The notes beneath the pieces were generated by a model. That model saw nothing but the letters and a program-made list of their open reading frames with translations, had not been told where the DNA came from and did not search any database. Shown piece after piece: positions 32,946-42,623 of a stretch of 64,000 nt of DNA. The position numbers were made by a program, and so were the translations under genes. Position 1 is the first letter of the stretch. The number at the start of each line of letters is the position of its first letter. The stretch comes from Bacillota bacterium (GTDB lineage Bacteria; Bacillota; UBA4882; UBA8346). The stretch is taken from positions 100,979-164,978 of the forward strand of contig JAEVYU010000057.1 of NCBI GenBank assembly GCA_023392595.1, read 5' to 3'.

Positions 32946-32962
32946 AGACGGTTAAATTAACA

Positions 32963-33006
32963 GGCTGTTGCAAAATGAAAGGTAAGTTTTGCAGCGGCCT
33001 TTTTTA
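32963..33006 (+). terminator. Terminator after the HAD gene
   Basis: GGCTGTTGCAAAA pairs, with two G-T pairs, with TTTTGCAGCGGCC and is followed by TTTTTT. A closely related hairpin (GGACTATTGCAA / TTGCAATAGCC) lies at 47066-47102, so the element is repeated in this genome. Confidence 0.8.
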
Positions 33007-33150
33007 TGAAGCCCAGGTAATCAATTGATTAAGAATACATTAAGCAGATTAAGCTTTGGCTAAACTTCACCTGCCAAGGCGATCTTTGAAAGGGAAAATA
33101 GTATTGGAAGAGAAAAATAATGGAGAACAGTTTTCTATTTTAGAAAGTAG

Positions 33151-33453
33151 GTGGATGAATTGAAATTAACCATTTCCAGCAATGCTTTGAATAACATCCA
33201 GGAAATCTGGGCTTATGGAGAAAACGCCATCATGGTATGTTTGAAAAATGGCAAGAAATTCAGGGTTACCTCGGTTCGTAACATTTATAGCGGCAATCAG
33301 TATAAATTTGCAGCCTTTTATGAAGAGGAAGTTCCCGTTCAAGTGATGAATGCCACACGTTCTATTTGGGCTTCCGTTGATTTGTCATCGGAGGGCGGCG
33401 AAACCATTGAATATTGTCTGGAGAACGCTCTACGGCTTTTGAATACGATTTAA
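33151..33453 (+). CDS. Hypothetical protein
   Basis: 100 aa, with a mix of helices and strands (NAIMVCLKNGKKFRVTSVRN). No domain is recognised. The start is GTG 33151 or TTG 33160; the AGTAGGTGG ribosome binding site favours TTG 33160. It converges on ppx. Confidence 0.5.
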   Translation: MDELKLTISSNALNNIQEIWAYGENAIMVCLKNGKKFRVTSVRNIYSGNQYKFAAFYEEEVPVQVMNATRSIWASVDLSSEGGETIEYCLENALRLLNTI

Positions 33454-33461
33454 CCTGAAGT

Positions 33462-35090
33462 TTATTTTAAAATTTTCGCCGGGGGAGATTCCTGGATTAC
33501 CGTTACCTCGAGATTTTTATCGAAAAAATCCTCGATGGTTTTTTTATGGTTTCGTAAGCCCCATAATTCCAGTTGACAATCTTGCGCAGCAACGATTTCC
33601 AGAGTAAGCCGGTTTTCCACATTGTTTATGAATTTGGCGTGACTGATGAGGCCGGTGTGGCTCCGATCCAGAGTTTCGGCAATACGAAGAATGGTACTTA
33701 ACAAAATCACAATTTTCTGGGCCGATTTTTCAAGGGCCGAAAACTTCGGATGTTTTTTGCGGGGAATAGTTTTCCGGTGGAAGAAGGCAGTAGCGGCCAT
33801 AATTGTGATTTCGGTTTGGTTGAAACCCAATAAATCGGCGTTACGGATCAGATAAGCCGTATGGATTTGATGATTGTTATAGGATAGAAAAGCCCCGATA
33901 TCATGGAGTAAAGCAGCATACTCCAGTAATTCCCTTTCCCAGGAATGATAATCATGCAACCCGGTTTCCGCTGCACTGTCGAATAATTCCAAAGCAAGTT
34001 CGGTGACTTTATTGGCATGAAACTCGTCGAATCCGCAAGCTTTTCCAAGCCGAAGCACACTCCGCTCCCGGAAAGTCAACCGGCTTTCGGAGAAAGACGC
34101 GCTTTCGGAGAAAGAGGCGCTTTCGGAGGAAGATGCTTCATGACGGTAAAGATAATCCACCAGAAGTCCGTCCCGCAGGCTGCGTTCGCTGATATAAAGA
34201 CGCTCGATATCCAGATCAATTAGGAAAGTGTCGATAACCGCGGCTCCCGCAATGATAATATCAGCCCGTTCCGGATTGATTCCCGGGACTTTTCTTCTCT
34301 CATCAAGGGGTAGGGAACATAAATATTCAATGACATGATGGATTTGTTGGTAATCCAGATAGTCGTCCCGCTGTAGACGCCTTTTATGAAACATCCGGCA
34401 GGCGATTTCACCGAGATTCTCGATTGTCCCTGAGCTCCCATAGGCGAGGGCGAGCGGAATGTTTTTTATTTTCTGGATGGAACGGACGGCCGTATTCCGC
34501 ACATGTTGCTGCAACAGGGCATATTTGGCCGGAGAAACCATCCCTTTATTATCGGCCGGAAATAGGGATGCCAGGCGAATGGCTCCCAGCTTCAACGAAT
34601 CCAGATAAAGATATTCTCTTTGATTTCCAACGATAATCTCGGTGCTGCCGCCGCCGATGTCGATGAAAAAGGCGTTATGATGATTCAGGTTGGCACCGCT
34701 GGAGATTCCTAAATAAATTAACCGGGCCTCTTCCCTTCCGGAAATGACGTTGACTTCAACGCCGGCTTCATGGCGAAGCCGTTCAATAAATTGCCCCTGA
34801 TTCTTTGCTTCCCGGGTTGCCGAAGTGGCAACAGCGATGATTTCCTCTGCGGCATAGGAACGGGCCAGTTCCGCAAATTTACTGCAGACTAAAACTGCCC
34901 GGTTCACTGCCTCGGGTTGCAGGAATTCGCTATTTCCAAATTCGCCTTCCCCCAGCCTCACAGTCTCTTTTTGTTGAGAAATTATTCGGTAAGAATCATT
35001 GTCGTGTTGGACCAGGAGCAACCGGATGGAGTTGGTGCCGATATCGATAAAGGCGGTAATCCGGCTGGTTGAATTTAAAGTGTCTTCCAT
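33462..35090 (-). CDS. ppx: Exopolyphosphatase / guanosine pentaphosphatase family (Ppx/GppA) with HD domain
   Basis: 542 aa. The actin-like ATPase fold shows AFIDIGTNSIRLLLVQ, IYLGISSGANLNHHNAFFID then GGGSTEIIVG and AYGSSGTIENLGEI. The C-terminal third is an HD domain (LLHDIGAFLSYNN). It removes terminal phosphate from polyphosphate or pppGpp. Start ATG 35090 overlaps the previous gene's end. At the linker before the HD domain a run of Ser/Glu residues (SESASFSESASFSES) comes from an 18-bp microrepeat. Operon: ppk1, phosphoesterase-HD gene, ppx, all overlapping. Confidence 0.92.
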   Translation of the reverse strand: MEDTLNSTSRITAFIDIGTNSIRLLLVQHDNDSYRIISQQKETVRLGEGEFGNSEFLQPEAVNRAVLVCSKFAELARSYAAEEIIAVATSATREAKNQGQFIERLRHEAGVEVNVISGREEARLIYLGISSGANLNHHNAFFIDIGGGSTEIIVGNQREYLYLDSLKLGAIRLASLFPADNKGMVSPAKYALLQQHVRNTAVRSIQKIKNIPLALAYGSSGTIENLGEIACRMFHKRRLQRDDYLDYQQIHHVIEYLCSLPLDERRKVPGINPERADIIIAGAAVIDTFLIDLDIERLYISERSLRDGLLVDYLYRHEASSSESASFSESASFSESRLTFRERSVLRLGKACGFDEFHANKVTELALELFDSAAETGLHDYHSWERELLEYAALLHDIGAFLSYNNHQIHTAYLIRNADLLGFNQTEITIMAATAFFHRKTIPRKKHPKFSALEKSAQKIVILLSTILRIAETLDRSHTGLISHAKFINNVENRLTLEIVAAQDCQLELWGLRNHKKTIEDFFDKNLEVTVIQESPPAKILK

Positions 35091-36445
35091 TTCATTACCA
35101 ACTTTCGGCTTGATATTTCCTCCAGATACTGTCCCTTCTTGGATACCGCCAAACATTCGTTTTCCAAAGGATGTTCGGCGTGATAGAAAATCTGGATTGT
35201 GTTTTCATCGACGAAACATTCAATATCGGAGATTAACGACTGATGGCTGCTGTCCAGCGCATCGGCCACCCGCAATATGGCGCTCAGATAAGATACAACC
35301 TGCCGGTCGCCGGGTTCCAAGGAAGCAAAATGAAGATCATTTGCGTTCGGAGTGATTTTACGGTGATAAAGCGCCAGCAGGGCAATGATGAAGCGTTCCC
35401 TTTTCTTAAAAGGCAACGAAGAGGTATTGATGATAATGTTAAAAGCCACTTTATGATGGCCTTTTCTCCCTTTCATCCAACCAATATCGTGCAGTAAAGC
35501 CCCATATTGCAATAGGTTCCGTTCTTCTTCCGTTAAATGATGATTCGATTGTAACTGGTCAAAAAGTTTCTGGGCCAAATGGTTGACATGCCTTGCATGA
35601 TGATTGGTATGAAAATTGATGCAACGTTCCAAAAAACTTTCGACACTCTCTAAATCCGATTGATCATCATTTTCCTCGGTGCCGGCGGATGATGCTGCAG
35701 CCGTATGCATCATGAAGTAAGTTTGATTGACCGCCTCGTGAATGATTTCCGGATAAGTCGTTTGGGAGAGGGTTTTGGTAATTTCTGTAATGCGGATTTT
35801 GGAGTGATGTCCGCTAACGTCGTATTTAATCCGGTAAGGATGAACTTTCATAAATCCTAGATTAAATTGTAAAACCGTATAACATGCCCAAATATCCGTA
35901 TCGTAAGCATACCCGACCGCACCCGTGTTTAGAAAGCGATTATCCCCAATCCGCTTGATATAGGGAAACTGCTGTTTCGAGAAAGCAATGATATCGGCCG
36001 GATTTTCAAGCGGTAAATCGACGATTTCTTCATCGCTGATTAGCGAATGAACCTTATGGGCCTCCGGAGTTTTACTGGTCAATAGAATTTTTTTTCCGCA
36101 AATAGTAAATAAGGCCGACTTTTTTAAGGAAGCCAGATATTGGATGCTTTCCGCGGATAAACTGTCATAGACCTGATTTAAAAAGATTAATTCATCCGGG
36201 GCCTTTGTTTTTTTTAATTTTGTTAAGTTTTTTTTGGCCTTCAAGACCCGCTCGTCAAACTCGCCCAGGATAGAAGTGAAATTTTCCATTCGTAACCTTT
36301 CAATGGTTTGCTCTGGGAAAAAGCCGAAGCCTAACGAATTGCCGACATTAAGAAATTGAGTGACCCCGTGAAGCTTGGCGTGATTTAAAACGGCGTCCAG
36401 AGCCCATAAATTAGCCCCGATATCACCAAGTAAAGCTATTTTCAT
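35075..36445 (-). CDS. Degenerate metallophosphoesterase fused to an HD domain
   Basis: 456 aa. Residues about 1-215 follow the YfcE-type calcineurin fold, but every metal ligand is replaced: LGDIGANLWALDAVL in place of SDIHGN, VGNSLGFG in place of GDxxGYG, LGEFDERVL in place of GNHD and FSKQQFPYIKRI in place of GHTH. NTGAVGYAYDTDIW keeps the NPGSVG-like end. Residues about 285-456 are an HD domain (YGALLHDIGWMKGR) with the same C-terminal extension as Ppx, so the two proteins share a related tail. It overlaps ppk1 by 4 bp and ppx by 16 bp. I infer a regulatory or scaffold role in polyphosphate metabolism, not hydrolysis by the N-terminal part. Confidence 0.8.
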   Translation of the reverse strand: MKIALLGDIGANLWALDAVLNHAKLHGVTQFLNVGNSLGFGFFPEQTIERLRMENFTSILGEFDERVLKAKKNLTKLKKTKAPDELIFLNQVYDSLSAESIQYLASLKKSALFTICGKKILLTSKTPEAHKVHSLISDEEIVDLPLENPADIIAFSKQQFPYIKRIGDNRFLNTGAVGYAYDTDIWACYTVLQFNLGFMKVHPYRIKYDVSGHHSKIRITEITKTLSQTTYPEIIHEAVNQTYFMMHTAAASSAGTEENDDQSDLESVESFLERCINFHTNHHARHVNHLAQKLFDQLQSNHHLTEEERNLLQYGALLHDIGWMKGRKGHHKVAFNIIINTSSLPFKKRERFIIALLALYHRKITPNANDLHFASLEPGDRQVVSYLSAILRVADALDSSHQSLISDIECFVDENTIQIFYHAEHPLENECLAVSKKGQYLEEISSRKLVMKWKTL

Positions 36446-38709
36446 ATTTTACGGCCTCCTTTTGTCGAGGAAGATTCTTTGGCCGCTGCGATTGCTTCTT
36501 TAACACAGATATCTTCGGAGCCGGACAAAGATGTTTCATGGGTCGTTTTATCGCCGGTAAAGAACAATCCCCGGTGGTTCATCATCCAGTCCTGGGAATC
36601 GATTTCAGGCTCATCCGGGACAGCCGATATGGGTTCATATTGTCCATCCGGGGATAAGCGTCTTGCTTTAACTGTATCATGGAAATGGGTATAAAGTACT
36701 TTTTCAATCAAATTTTTTTTGATTCCGGGGTCCTCCACCGGAAATAAGATTTCTATCCGGCGATCCAGATTTCTGGGCATCAAGTCGGCGCTGCCCAAAA
36801 ACAAATCACCGGCGCCGCCGTTATGGAAGTAATAAATCCTGGAATGTTCAAGAAAACGCCCAACAATCGAAGTAACATGGATATTTTCGCTAACGCCGGG
36901 GATGCCGGGCCTTAAGCAGCAAATTCCCCGTACCTGGAGATTCACTTTTACACCTGCTCTTGATGCCTGGTAAAGGGCCATGATGCAGCCTTTATCGACC
37001 AGGGAATTCATTTTAAAAGCAATATGTCCATCCCCGTATTGCTGTTGGCGACGGATTTCCCTTTCGATCAAAGTAATCAGCTGCTGGCGGATCATACCGG
37101 GAGCCACCCAAATTTTGTGGTATTCTTGCTTTTTGGAGTAACCGGTGAGCGCATTGAAAAGATCGCAGATGTCGGCCCCGAAAATCGGATCACAGGTAAA
37201 ATAACTAAAATCGCTATAGATACGGCTGGTCACAACATTATAATTCCCGGTGCTTAAATGGATATAACGGCGGATTCCACTGGATTCACGCCGGATTACC
37301 AGACAAATTTTAGCGTGGGTTTTAAGGCCCAAAAGTCCATAAACCACATGGACACCGGCCCTTTCCAATGCCTGGGCCCAACCGATATTGTTTTCTTCAT
37401 CAAAGCGGGCCTTCAATTCAACAAGAACCGCCACCTGTTTGCCATTTTCCCGTGCTTCCATCAAAGCGTCGACGATGGGGGAATTGGTACCCACCCGGTA
37501 TAAAGTCTGTTTAATGGCAAGTACATTCGGATCACGGGCTGCTTCCAGCAGGAAATCAACCACTGGCCCGAAGCTGTCGTAGGGGTGATAGAGCATCAGA
37601 TTGCGGTTGCGGAGGGCGGCGAATACACTTTCCCCTTTGGTCAGGGAAATGGCAACCGCGGGTCGAAAGGGAGAGTCTTTCAGAACGGGGCGTTCGATTT
37701 TGGTTAATTGGTGTAAACTGGCGATTCCCACCGGTTTTCCGACGGTATATACTTGAGAAGGCTGCAGGTGTAGATTATTCATTAACATTTCCCGCAGGGT
37801 TTTGGGCATGGTTTTATCAACTTCCAGGCGGATAGCCAACCCAAAGCGTCGCATGCCTACACTTTCCTGGATAGTGGAAAGAAGATCCGCGGCCTCATCT
37901 TCCTCGATTTCAAGGTCGGCATTGCGGGTGATTCGAAAGAGGAAAGCCGCTTTAACCTTAAGACTTTGAAAGAGCATGTCCAAATTGGCGGCAATTAAGT
38001 CTTCAACAAAGACAAAATCCACCGTTTGCGGGCTATTGGATTCCGGAGTATTAAAATGACTGGGCTTTTCCAAAACGGGGATTTGAATGAGGCGTGGGAC
38101 CAAATCCGGTATTTTTAAACGGGCAAATTTCTCACCATGCTCGGAGTCTTCGATCATGATCGCCAGATTAAGGCTTAGATTGGATATATGGGGAAAAGGA
38201 TGGGCCGGGTCGATAGCCAGTGGAGTGAGGGTGGGGAAGATTTCTTCCTCAAAATATCGTTTCAAGATTTGCCGTTGTTTACTTTTTAGTTCGTGGTACC
38301 GCAAAATGCCAATGCCGGATTGTTTTAATTTGGGTAAAAGCTCCGTTTGCCAGCATTTTGTCTGATCCGCAAGTTGGATTAACACTTCCCGGCGAATCAT
38401 CATCAGTTGATCGGATGGCCTCATCCCGTCGGGTGAAATATTATGGGCGCCGGTTTCAGACTGCTTTTGGAGGCCGGAAACCCTGATCATAAAAAACTCA
38501 TCTAAATTATTGGCGAAAATGGCCAGAAACTTCACCCGCTCCAGTAAAGGAATATTTTTATTCTGAGCTTCTTCCAGAACTCGCCTGTTAAACTGCAACC
38601 AGCTTAACTCGCGATTGATATAAAGACTGGGATGATCGAGAGAGATTGTATTTTCGGTATTTGTATCATTGGCTGGCTGGGATAGTTGATCCCCGGTTTT
38701 TATCGTCAT
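36442..38709 (-). CDS. ppk1: Polyphosphate kinase 1
   Basis: 755 aa. Full PPK1 architecture: N-terminal helical domain (LYINRELSWLQFNRRVLEEA), then the phospholipase-D-like core with IRRYIHLSTGNYNVVTSRIY containing the catalytic His, and ARFDEENNIGWAQALERAGV with the conserved Arg/Glu region. GSADLMPRNLDRRIEILFPV closes the second core. It makes polyphosphate from ATP reversibly. It is the first gene of the overlapping three-gene unit, so regulation is set in the 38710-39073 region. Confidence 0.95.
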   Translation of the reverse strand: MTIKTGDQLSQPANDTNTENTISLDHPSLYINRELSWLQFNRRVLEEAQNKNIPLLERVKFLAIFANNLDEFFMIRVSGLQKQSETGAHNISPDGMRPSDQLMMIRREVLIQLADQTKCWQTELLPKLKQSGIGILRYHELKSKQRQILKRYFEEEIFPTLTPLAIDPAHPFPHISNLSLNLAIMIEDSEHGEKFARLKIPDLVPRLIQIPVLEKPSHFNTPESNSPQTVDFVFVEDLIAANLDMLFQSLKVKAAFLFRITRNADLEIEEDEAADLLSTIQESVGMRRFGLAIRLEVDKTMPKTLREMLMNNLHLQPSQVYTVGKPVGIASLHQLTKIERPVLKDSPFRPAVAISLTKGESVFAALRNRNLMLYHPYDSFGPVVDFLLEAARDPNVLAIKQTLYRVGTNSPIVDALMEARENGKQVAVLVELKARFDEENNIGWAQALERAGVHVVYGLLGLKTHAKICLVIRRESSGIRRYIHLSTGNYNVVTSRIYSDFSYFTCDPIFGADICDLFNALTGYSKKQEYHKIWVAPGMIRQQLITLIEREIRRQQQYGDGHIAFKMNSLVDKGCIMALYQASRAGVKVNLQVRGICCLRPGIPGVSENIHVTSIVGRFLEHSRIYYFHNGGAGDLFLGSADLMPRNLDRRIEILFPVEDPGIKKNLIEKVLYTHFHDTVKARRLSPDGQYEPISAVPDEPEIDSQDWMMNHRGLFFTGDKTTHETSLSGSEDICVKEAIAAAKESSSTKGGRKI

Positions 38710-39073
38710 CTTGTACTCCGGTTGATTTCAATAGTCAGGCTCATAGGCCTTTCTGCTTAAGTCGGTTACCCGGGTAAGGTTTGTAAGCCGGATTGAAATG
38801 GTTGCACCCAGGTTCGATAACACAATTCAAATTCTAAAAAAACAATATAATCAAGTTATTAAATGGAAATTAAGAGTGGGATAAGAAGAGAATAAATAAT
38901 CAAAAATTAACAGTAAAATGTTCGATTGAAATTCATGATCAGTTAACCGAAGGTTAATAAGTGCATGGTATTTTTGAAACATCGAAACTCAACCATCCTT
39001 GGGTGAAGTCCCATAACCCCGCAGGGCTTGATTCCTGAACTTTGAGATAACATTCGATAAAGAGGGAAATGAA
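38710..39073. promoter_or_regulatory. Divergent ppk1 / EAL-GGDEF control region
   Basis: No gene. TTAACC-TTC-GGTTAA, a perfect inverted repeat with 6-bp arms, lies at about 38943-38957 (minus strand reading). Because TTAAC repeats 11 bp apart it also fits a PhoP/PhoB-type direct repeat, which would make sense for polyphosphate genes. This is only a suggestion. Confidence 0.35.
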
Positions 39074-40852
39074 ATGCTTCCGGATAAATGGATGGCTTCT
39101 TTGAAAAAAATTGATTATGCATTTCAACCCATTACAAATTCCCTTACTGGAGTGGTATTTGCTGTCGAGGCATTAATCCGTGATGTTGATCAGGCAGGAT
39201 ACAATTCCGTCGAAGACTTTTTTGACCAGGCATATCAAGATGGAGTGCTTTTTGCCCTCGATTTGGAGTTGCGTAAAATCGCGATCCGCAAATTTATCGG
39301 AATTGAGTTTCACCAAAAAATTAAGCTTTATTACAATTATGATGTTAGAATGTTGGAAATGACCGACCACCGGTTCGGAGCCACCGAAGGAATTTTGACC
39401 GACTACCAACTGAGCAATGAGGCTGTTTGCTTTGAATTAAATGAAAGGCATCAGGTTAAGCAGAATGAGGCCTTCCAAAGTTTGCTGGCCGTATTTAAGG
39501 AACGCGGCTTTAAACTGGCTCTGGATGATTTTGGAGCCGGTTTCTCCAGCTTTGAATTGTTTTATCATGCTGATCCGGATGTCCTGAAGTTTGATCGTTT
39601 TTTGATCCATAATATTGATCAGGATTTGCGTAAAAGGACTTTTTGCACCAATATTGTAAATATGGCCAAGCTTCTGGGGGTTTTGGCTATTGCCGAAGGA
39701 ATCGAAACTCGGGAGGAACTGGTAACCTGCCAAAAGATTGGTTTCGATCTTATCCAAGGATTCTTTATTCAAAAACCAACTCGAAATATCCAAGAGTTGT
39801 CCTACACTTATCCCGATATTATTCAATTGGAAATCGATAATGCGGTTCACATTAGCCGGGATGTGGAATTGATTTCGCGGGAACTCATCAAGTTGGACAC
39901 GATTTTTGTAACCGATGATATCCGGATTTTATTCGAGAAGTTTCATAAGAATTCGCAATTTGATTTTTTTCCGGTCATTGATAAAACGGGAATTCCTTTG
40001 GGAATTATTCATGAGAAAAATATTAAAAAATATGTTTATTCACCCTACGGGAAAGATTTGTTATGCAATAAATCGGTGACGACTTCCCTGCGGCGGTTTA
40101 TCAGCAAATGCCCAATCGTTGATATTCATACGCCCCAGGAAAAGATTTTGGAGATTTATTTGAATAATCCTGATTCCGAAGGTGTTATTATCACCAAGGC
40201 CCAGGAATATTTTGGGTTTTTAACCGCCAAGTCTTTGTTAAATATTATCAATGAAAAAAACCTCTTATTGGCGAGAGAAATTAATCCCCTTACCAAACTC
40301 CCGGGCAATATCCTCATCAATCAATACATTTCCGATTTATTCACCCACGTGGGAAATTGTTACTATCTGGTTTATTTCGATTTTAACAATTTTAAACCGT
40401 TCAATGATAAATGGGGATTTGGCAAGGGTGACCAAGTTATCAAAATGTTTGCCGATATTTTGAAAAATGTTTATCATTCCGGAGGGTCTTTTATCGGACA
40501 TATCGGCGGCGACGACTTCTTTATCGGAATAAAGTGCGACAAACCTTGTCTGCAAGAGGAATTGCAGTTGGTTTGGAAGGTTGTCAGCCAATTTGCTTAT
40601 ACGGTTAGAATTTTTCACAGTGAAGATGAAATTGCCAAAGGTTTTTTTGCGGCCAAAGATCGCTACGGTAAAACCCGGAAATTTTCCTTAATGTCCGCCA
40701 GCGCTGCGGTCTTGGAAGTCCCCTGTGGCAAGCGGACTTTTCCCCCGGAAGAATTAACCATGAAACTCACTCAGTTAAAAAAAGCAGCCAAAGAGTCTTC
40801 CGACAATGTAGCCTATGCCTCCATTGGCAATGCAGAATCTCTGCTTTCATGA
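39074..40852 (+). CDS. EAL-GGDEF c-di-GMP turnover protein with CBS-like middle
   Basis: 592 aa. Residues about 10-245: EAL domain with VEALIR, NYDVRML, ELNERH in place of ELTE, LALDDFGAGFSSFELF, VLKFDR, AEGIETREEL and QGFFIQKP, so catalytic residues for c-di-GMP hydrolysis appear present. Residues about 265-390: a CBS-pair-like region (DFFPVIDKTGIPLGIIHEKN). Residues about 405-560: GGDEF domain with LVYFDFNNFKPFNDKWGFGK and HIGGDDFFIGIK, a GGDDF active site. The order EAL, CBS, GGDEF is a known type in proteobacteria and some Firmicutes. It could make and break c-di-GMP depending on the ligand. The PilZ gene at 14130 is a possible effector. Confidence 0.9.
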   Translation: MLPDKWMASLKKIDYAFQPITNSLTGVVFAVEALIRDVDQAGYNSVEDFFDQAYQDGVLFALDLELRKIAIRKFIGIEFHQKIKLYYNYDVRMLEMTDHRFGATEGILTDYQLSNEAVCFELNERHQVKQNEAFQSLLAVFKERGFKLALDDFGAGFSSFELFYHADPDVLKFDRFLIHNIDQDLRKRTFCTNIVNMAKLLGVLAIAEGIETREELVTCQKIGFDLIQGFFIQKPTRNIQELSYTYPDIIQLEIDNAVHISRDVELISRELIKLDTIFVTDDIRILFEKFHKNSQFDFFPVIDKTGIPLGIIHEKNIKKYVYSPYGKDLLCNKSVTTSLRRFISKCPIVDIHTPQEKILEIYLNNPDSEGVIITKAQEYFGFLTAKSLLNIINEKNLLLAREINPLTKLPGNILINQYISDLFTHVGNCYYLVYFDFNNFKPFNDKWGFGKGDQVIKMFADILKNVYHSGGSFIGHIGGDDFFIGIKCDKPCLQEELQLVWKVVSQFAYTVRIFHSEDEIAKGFFAAKDRYGKTRKFSLMSASAAVLEVPCGKRTFPPEELTMKLTQLKKAAKESSDNVAYASIGNAESLLS

Positions 40853-41089
40853 GGCTGCCTAAAAGGCAATGTAAAATCAATAAGAAATGCGGTATAAAGC
40901 ATCATTGGATATAGATCAAACATTTTTTCGCATGTGCGCCTTATCACCCTTCGCTAGCCAACGAATTTCCTTTTGGGACAGCTCCCATTGCTCATAAATT
41001 CCTGTCATTCGGGAAATCTATCCCCAACTTGATTGTGTGGTTTTTTCAATGAAAGGGATTTTAAAGTTGGGGGAGGAACCTGAAAGGCC

Positions 41090-42223
41090 ATGGTAAATGA
41101 TGAAGAGACCCGGAATTTTTGGCAGCGCATTTTTTCCCGCAAGTTCGATATTAAGTTAGGAACCATCCTCGTTTTAATTTTTTCATTGGTAGGCGGTTTT
41201 ATCGGCAGTGCTGTTTTTACCGGCTTTGTCCCGAGAAGTAACCCAAACTTTCTTAAAGCCGATGTTGCCGGCGCCCCTCCATTAATAACTCAAATTGCCC
41301 AAAAAACCGGACCTTCGATCGTAGGGATCCGGATGACGGTAACGACTCCGTTAAATAAATTTTTTAGCCAACAGACACAGATGGAAGGATCAGGAATCGT
41401 CATCGACGAAGCGGGCCACATCATGACCAATTACCATGTGGTGCAATATGCCGATCCCCGTAATACGAAACGCCAGAAAGTAACTTTGGAAGTTTTTTTA
41501 CCTGATAAGCGGCAGGCGAAAGCGAAGTTTATCGGGGGGGACTCCTTGAATGATCTGGCTGTGATTCAAGTGGGACTAAAGGCTATGCCAATAGCTGAAC
41601 TTGGCGATTCATCCAAACTTGAAGTGGGAGAGCTGGCAGTGGCAATTGGGAATCCTCTGGGCCTTGAGTTCGCTGGGTCGGTGACATCCGGAGTCATCAG
41701 CGCCTTAAACCGGACGGTTTCCTTGGAAGATCGCACCCTCAATCTGATTCAAACCGATGCCGCCATCAATCCGGGCAACAGCGGCGGGGCTCTGGTGAAC
41801 TCCGAAGGAAAAGTCATCGGCATCAATACCGTTAAAATTTCGGTTTCCGGGGTGGAAGGTTTGGGCTTTGCCATTCCCATCGATGATGCCAAACCCATTG
41901 TTGCCCAGTTACTGAAATACGGCTATGTTAAAGGCAGGCCTTTCATCGGGATCAGCGGCAGGGATATAACCAAGACTCTGGCGGATTACTATAAACTGCC
42001 GGTGGGAATTTTTATCGTGAAAGTGGCCCCGGAGAGCGGCGCGGATAAAGCCGGAATCAAGGTGAAGGACATTTTGATTAGCCTGGCCGGTAAACAAGTG
42101 GCTACCATGAAAGATCTTAACCGCGTTAAAAGGGCTTACAAACCAGGGGATACTGTCAATATGATTGTTTTCAGGGGTAAGAAAAGAGTGACGCTGAAGC
42201 TAACCTTTGGCGAGGAACATTAG
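41090..42223 (+). CDS. HtrA/DegP-type serine protease with PDZ domain
   Basis: 377 aa. An N-terminal membrane anchor (LGTILVLIFSLVGGFIGSAV) keeps the protease outside the cytoplasm. The triad is visible: His in IMTNYHVVQYAD, Asp in DSLNDLAVIQV and Ser in NPGNSGGALVNSEG. The C-terminal about 90 residues form one PDZ domain (PFIGISGRDITKTLADYYKL and AGIKVKDILISLAGKQV). It degrades or refolds damaged envelope proteins. Monocistronic, with GGGGGAGG before the ATG. Confidence 0.93.
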   Translation: MVNDEETRNFWQRIFSRKFDIKLGTILVLIFSLVGGFIGSAVFTGFVPRSNPNFLKADVAGAPPLITQIAQKTGPSIVGIRMTVTTPLNKFFSQQTQMEGSGIVIDEAGHIMTNYHVVQYADPRNTKRQKVTLEVFLPDKRQAKAKFIGGDSLNDLAVIQVGLKAMPIAELGDSSKLEVGELAVAIGNPLGLEFAGSVTSGVISALNRTVSLEDRTLNLIQTDAAINPGNSGGALVNSEGKVIGINTVKISVSGVEGLGFAIPIDDAKPIVAQLLKYGYVKGRPFIGISGRDITKTLADYYKLPVGIFIVKVAPESGADKAGIKVKDILISLAGKQVATMKDLNRVKRAYKPGDTVNMIVFRGKKRVTLKLTFGEEH

Positions 42224-42621
42224 GAGCCTCACCAACTCCCCCTTTGGATACCTGATTGGGAAATATTGCGTGTTTATCCCCTACTATGGACTGTGAGTGT
42301 GAAAGCCAAAGAAGGGGGCCTATATGCGTTGTTTTTTGAATGAAGCCTATCCTTAGCGGAGTGGCTTTTTTTATCGGGATATGTTTGCCTGATCCAGGGT
42401 TTTGGGTTTGACGCCGGCATAGGTAATCCGGTAGATTTCACTTCCCTGATATTGAAAAATAGCATCCGGCAATGTATAATTGAGTTAACGATTTCTATAG
42501 TTAATTATTTCAAGCGACGTTTTATCATCCAATATTCCCGCAGGAATAAAATAGAATTCGAGATGTTTTAAATCGTATTGGACAACTGAATCAATTTGCT
42601 AACCAAAAGGGGAGTCGAAGG
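42224..42621. other. Intergenic region with a possible small gene remnant
   Basis: On the minus strand near 42470-42375 a frame AIFQYQGSEIYRITYAGVKP ends in a stop soon after, without a start. It looks like the C-terminal end of a secreted or beta-sheet protein but I do not recognise it. Otherwise only a weak hairpin before TTTTTTT near 42340-42370 is seen. Confidence 0.35.
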
Positions 42622-42623
42622 AT

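Noticed and set aside
33646..34636. Several plus-strand frames inside ppx
   Set aside because: They are shadows of the well-supported minus-strand gene, and have no ribosome binding sites.
38960..39073. c-di-GMP riboswitch before the EAL-GGDEF gene
   Set aside because: The leader contains CGCAGGGC but not the paired elements of known c-di-GMP aptamers.
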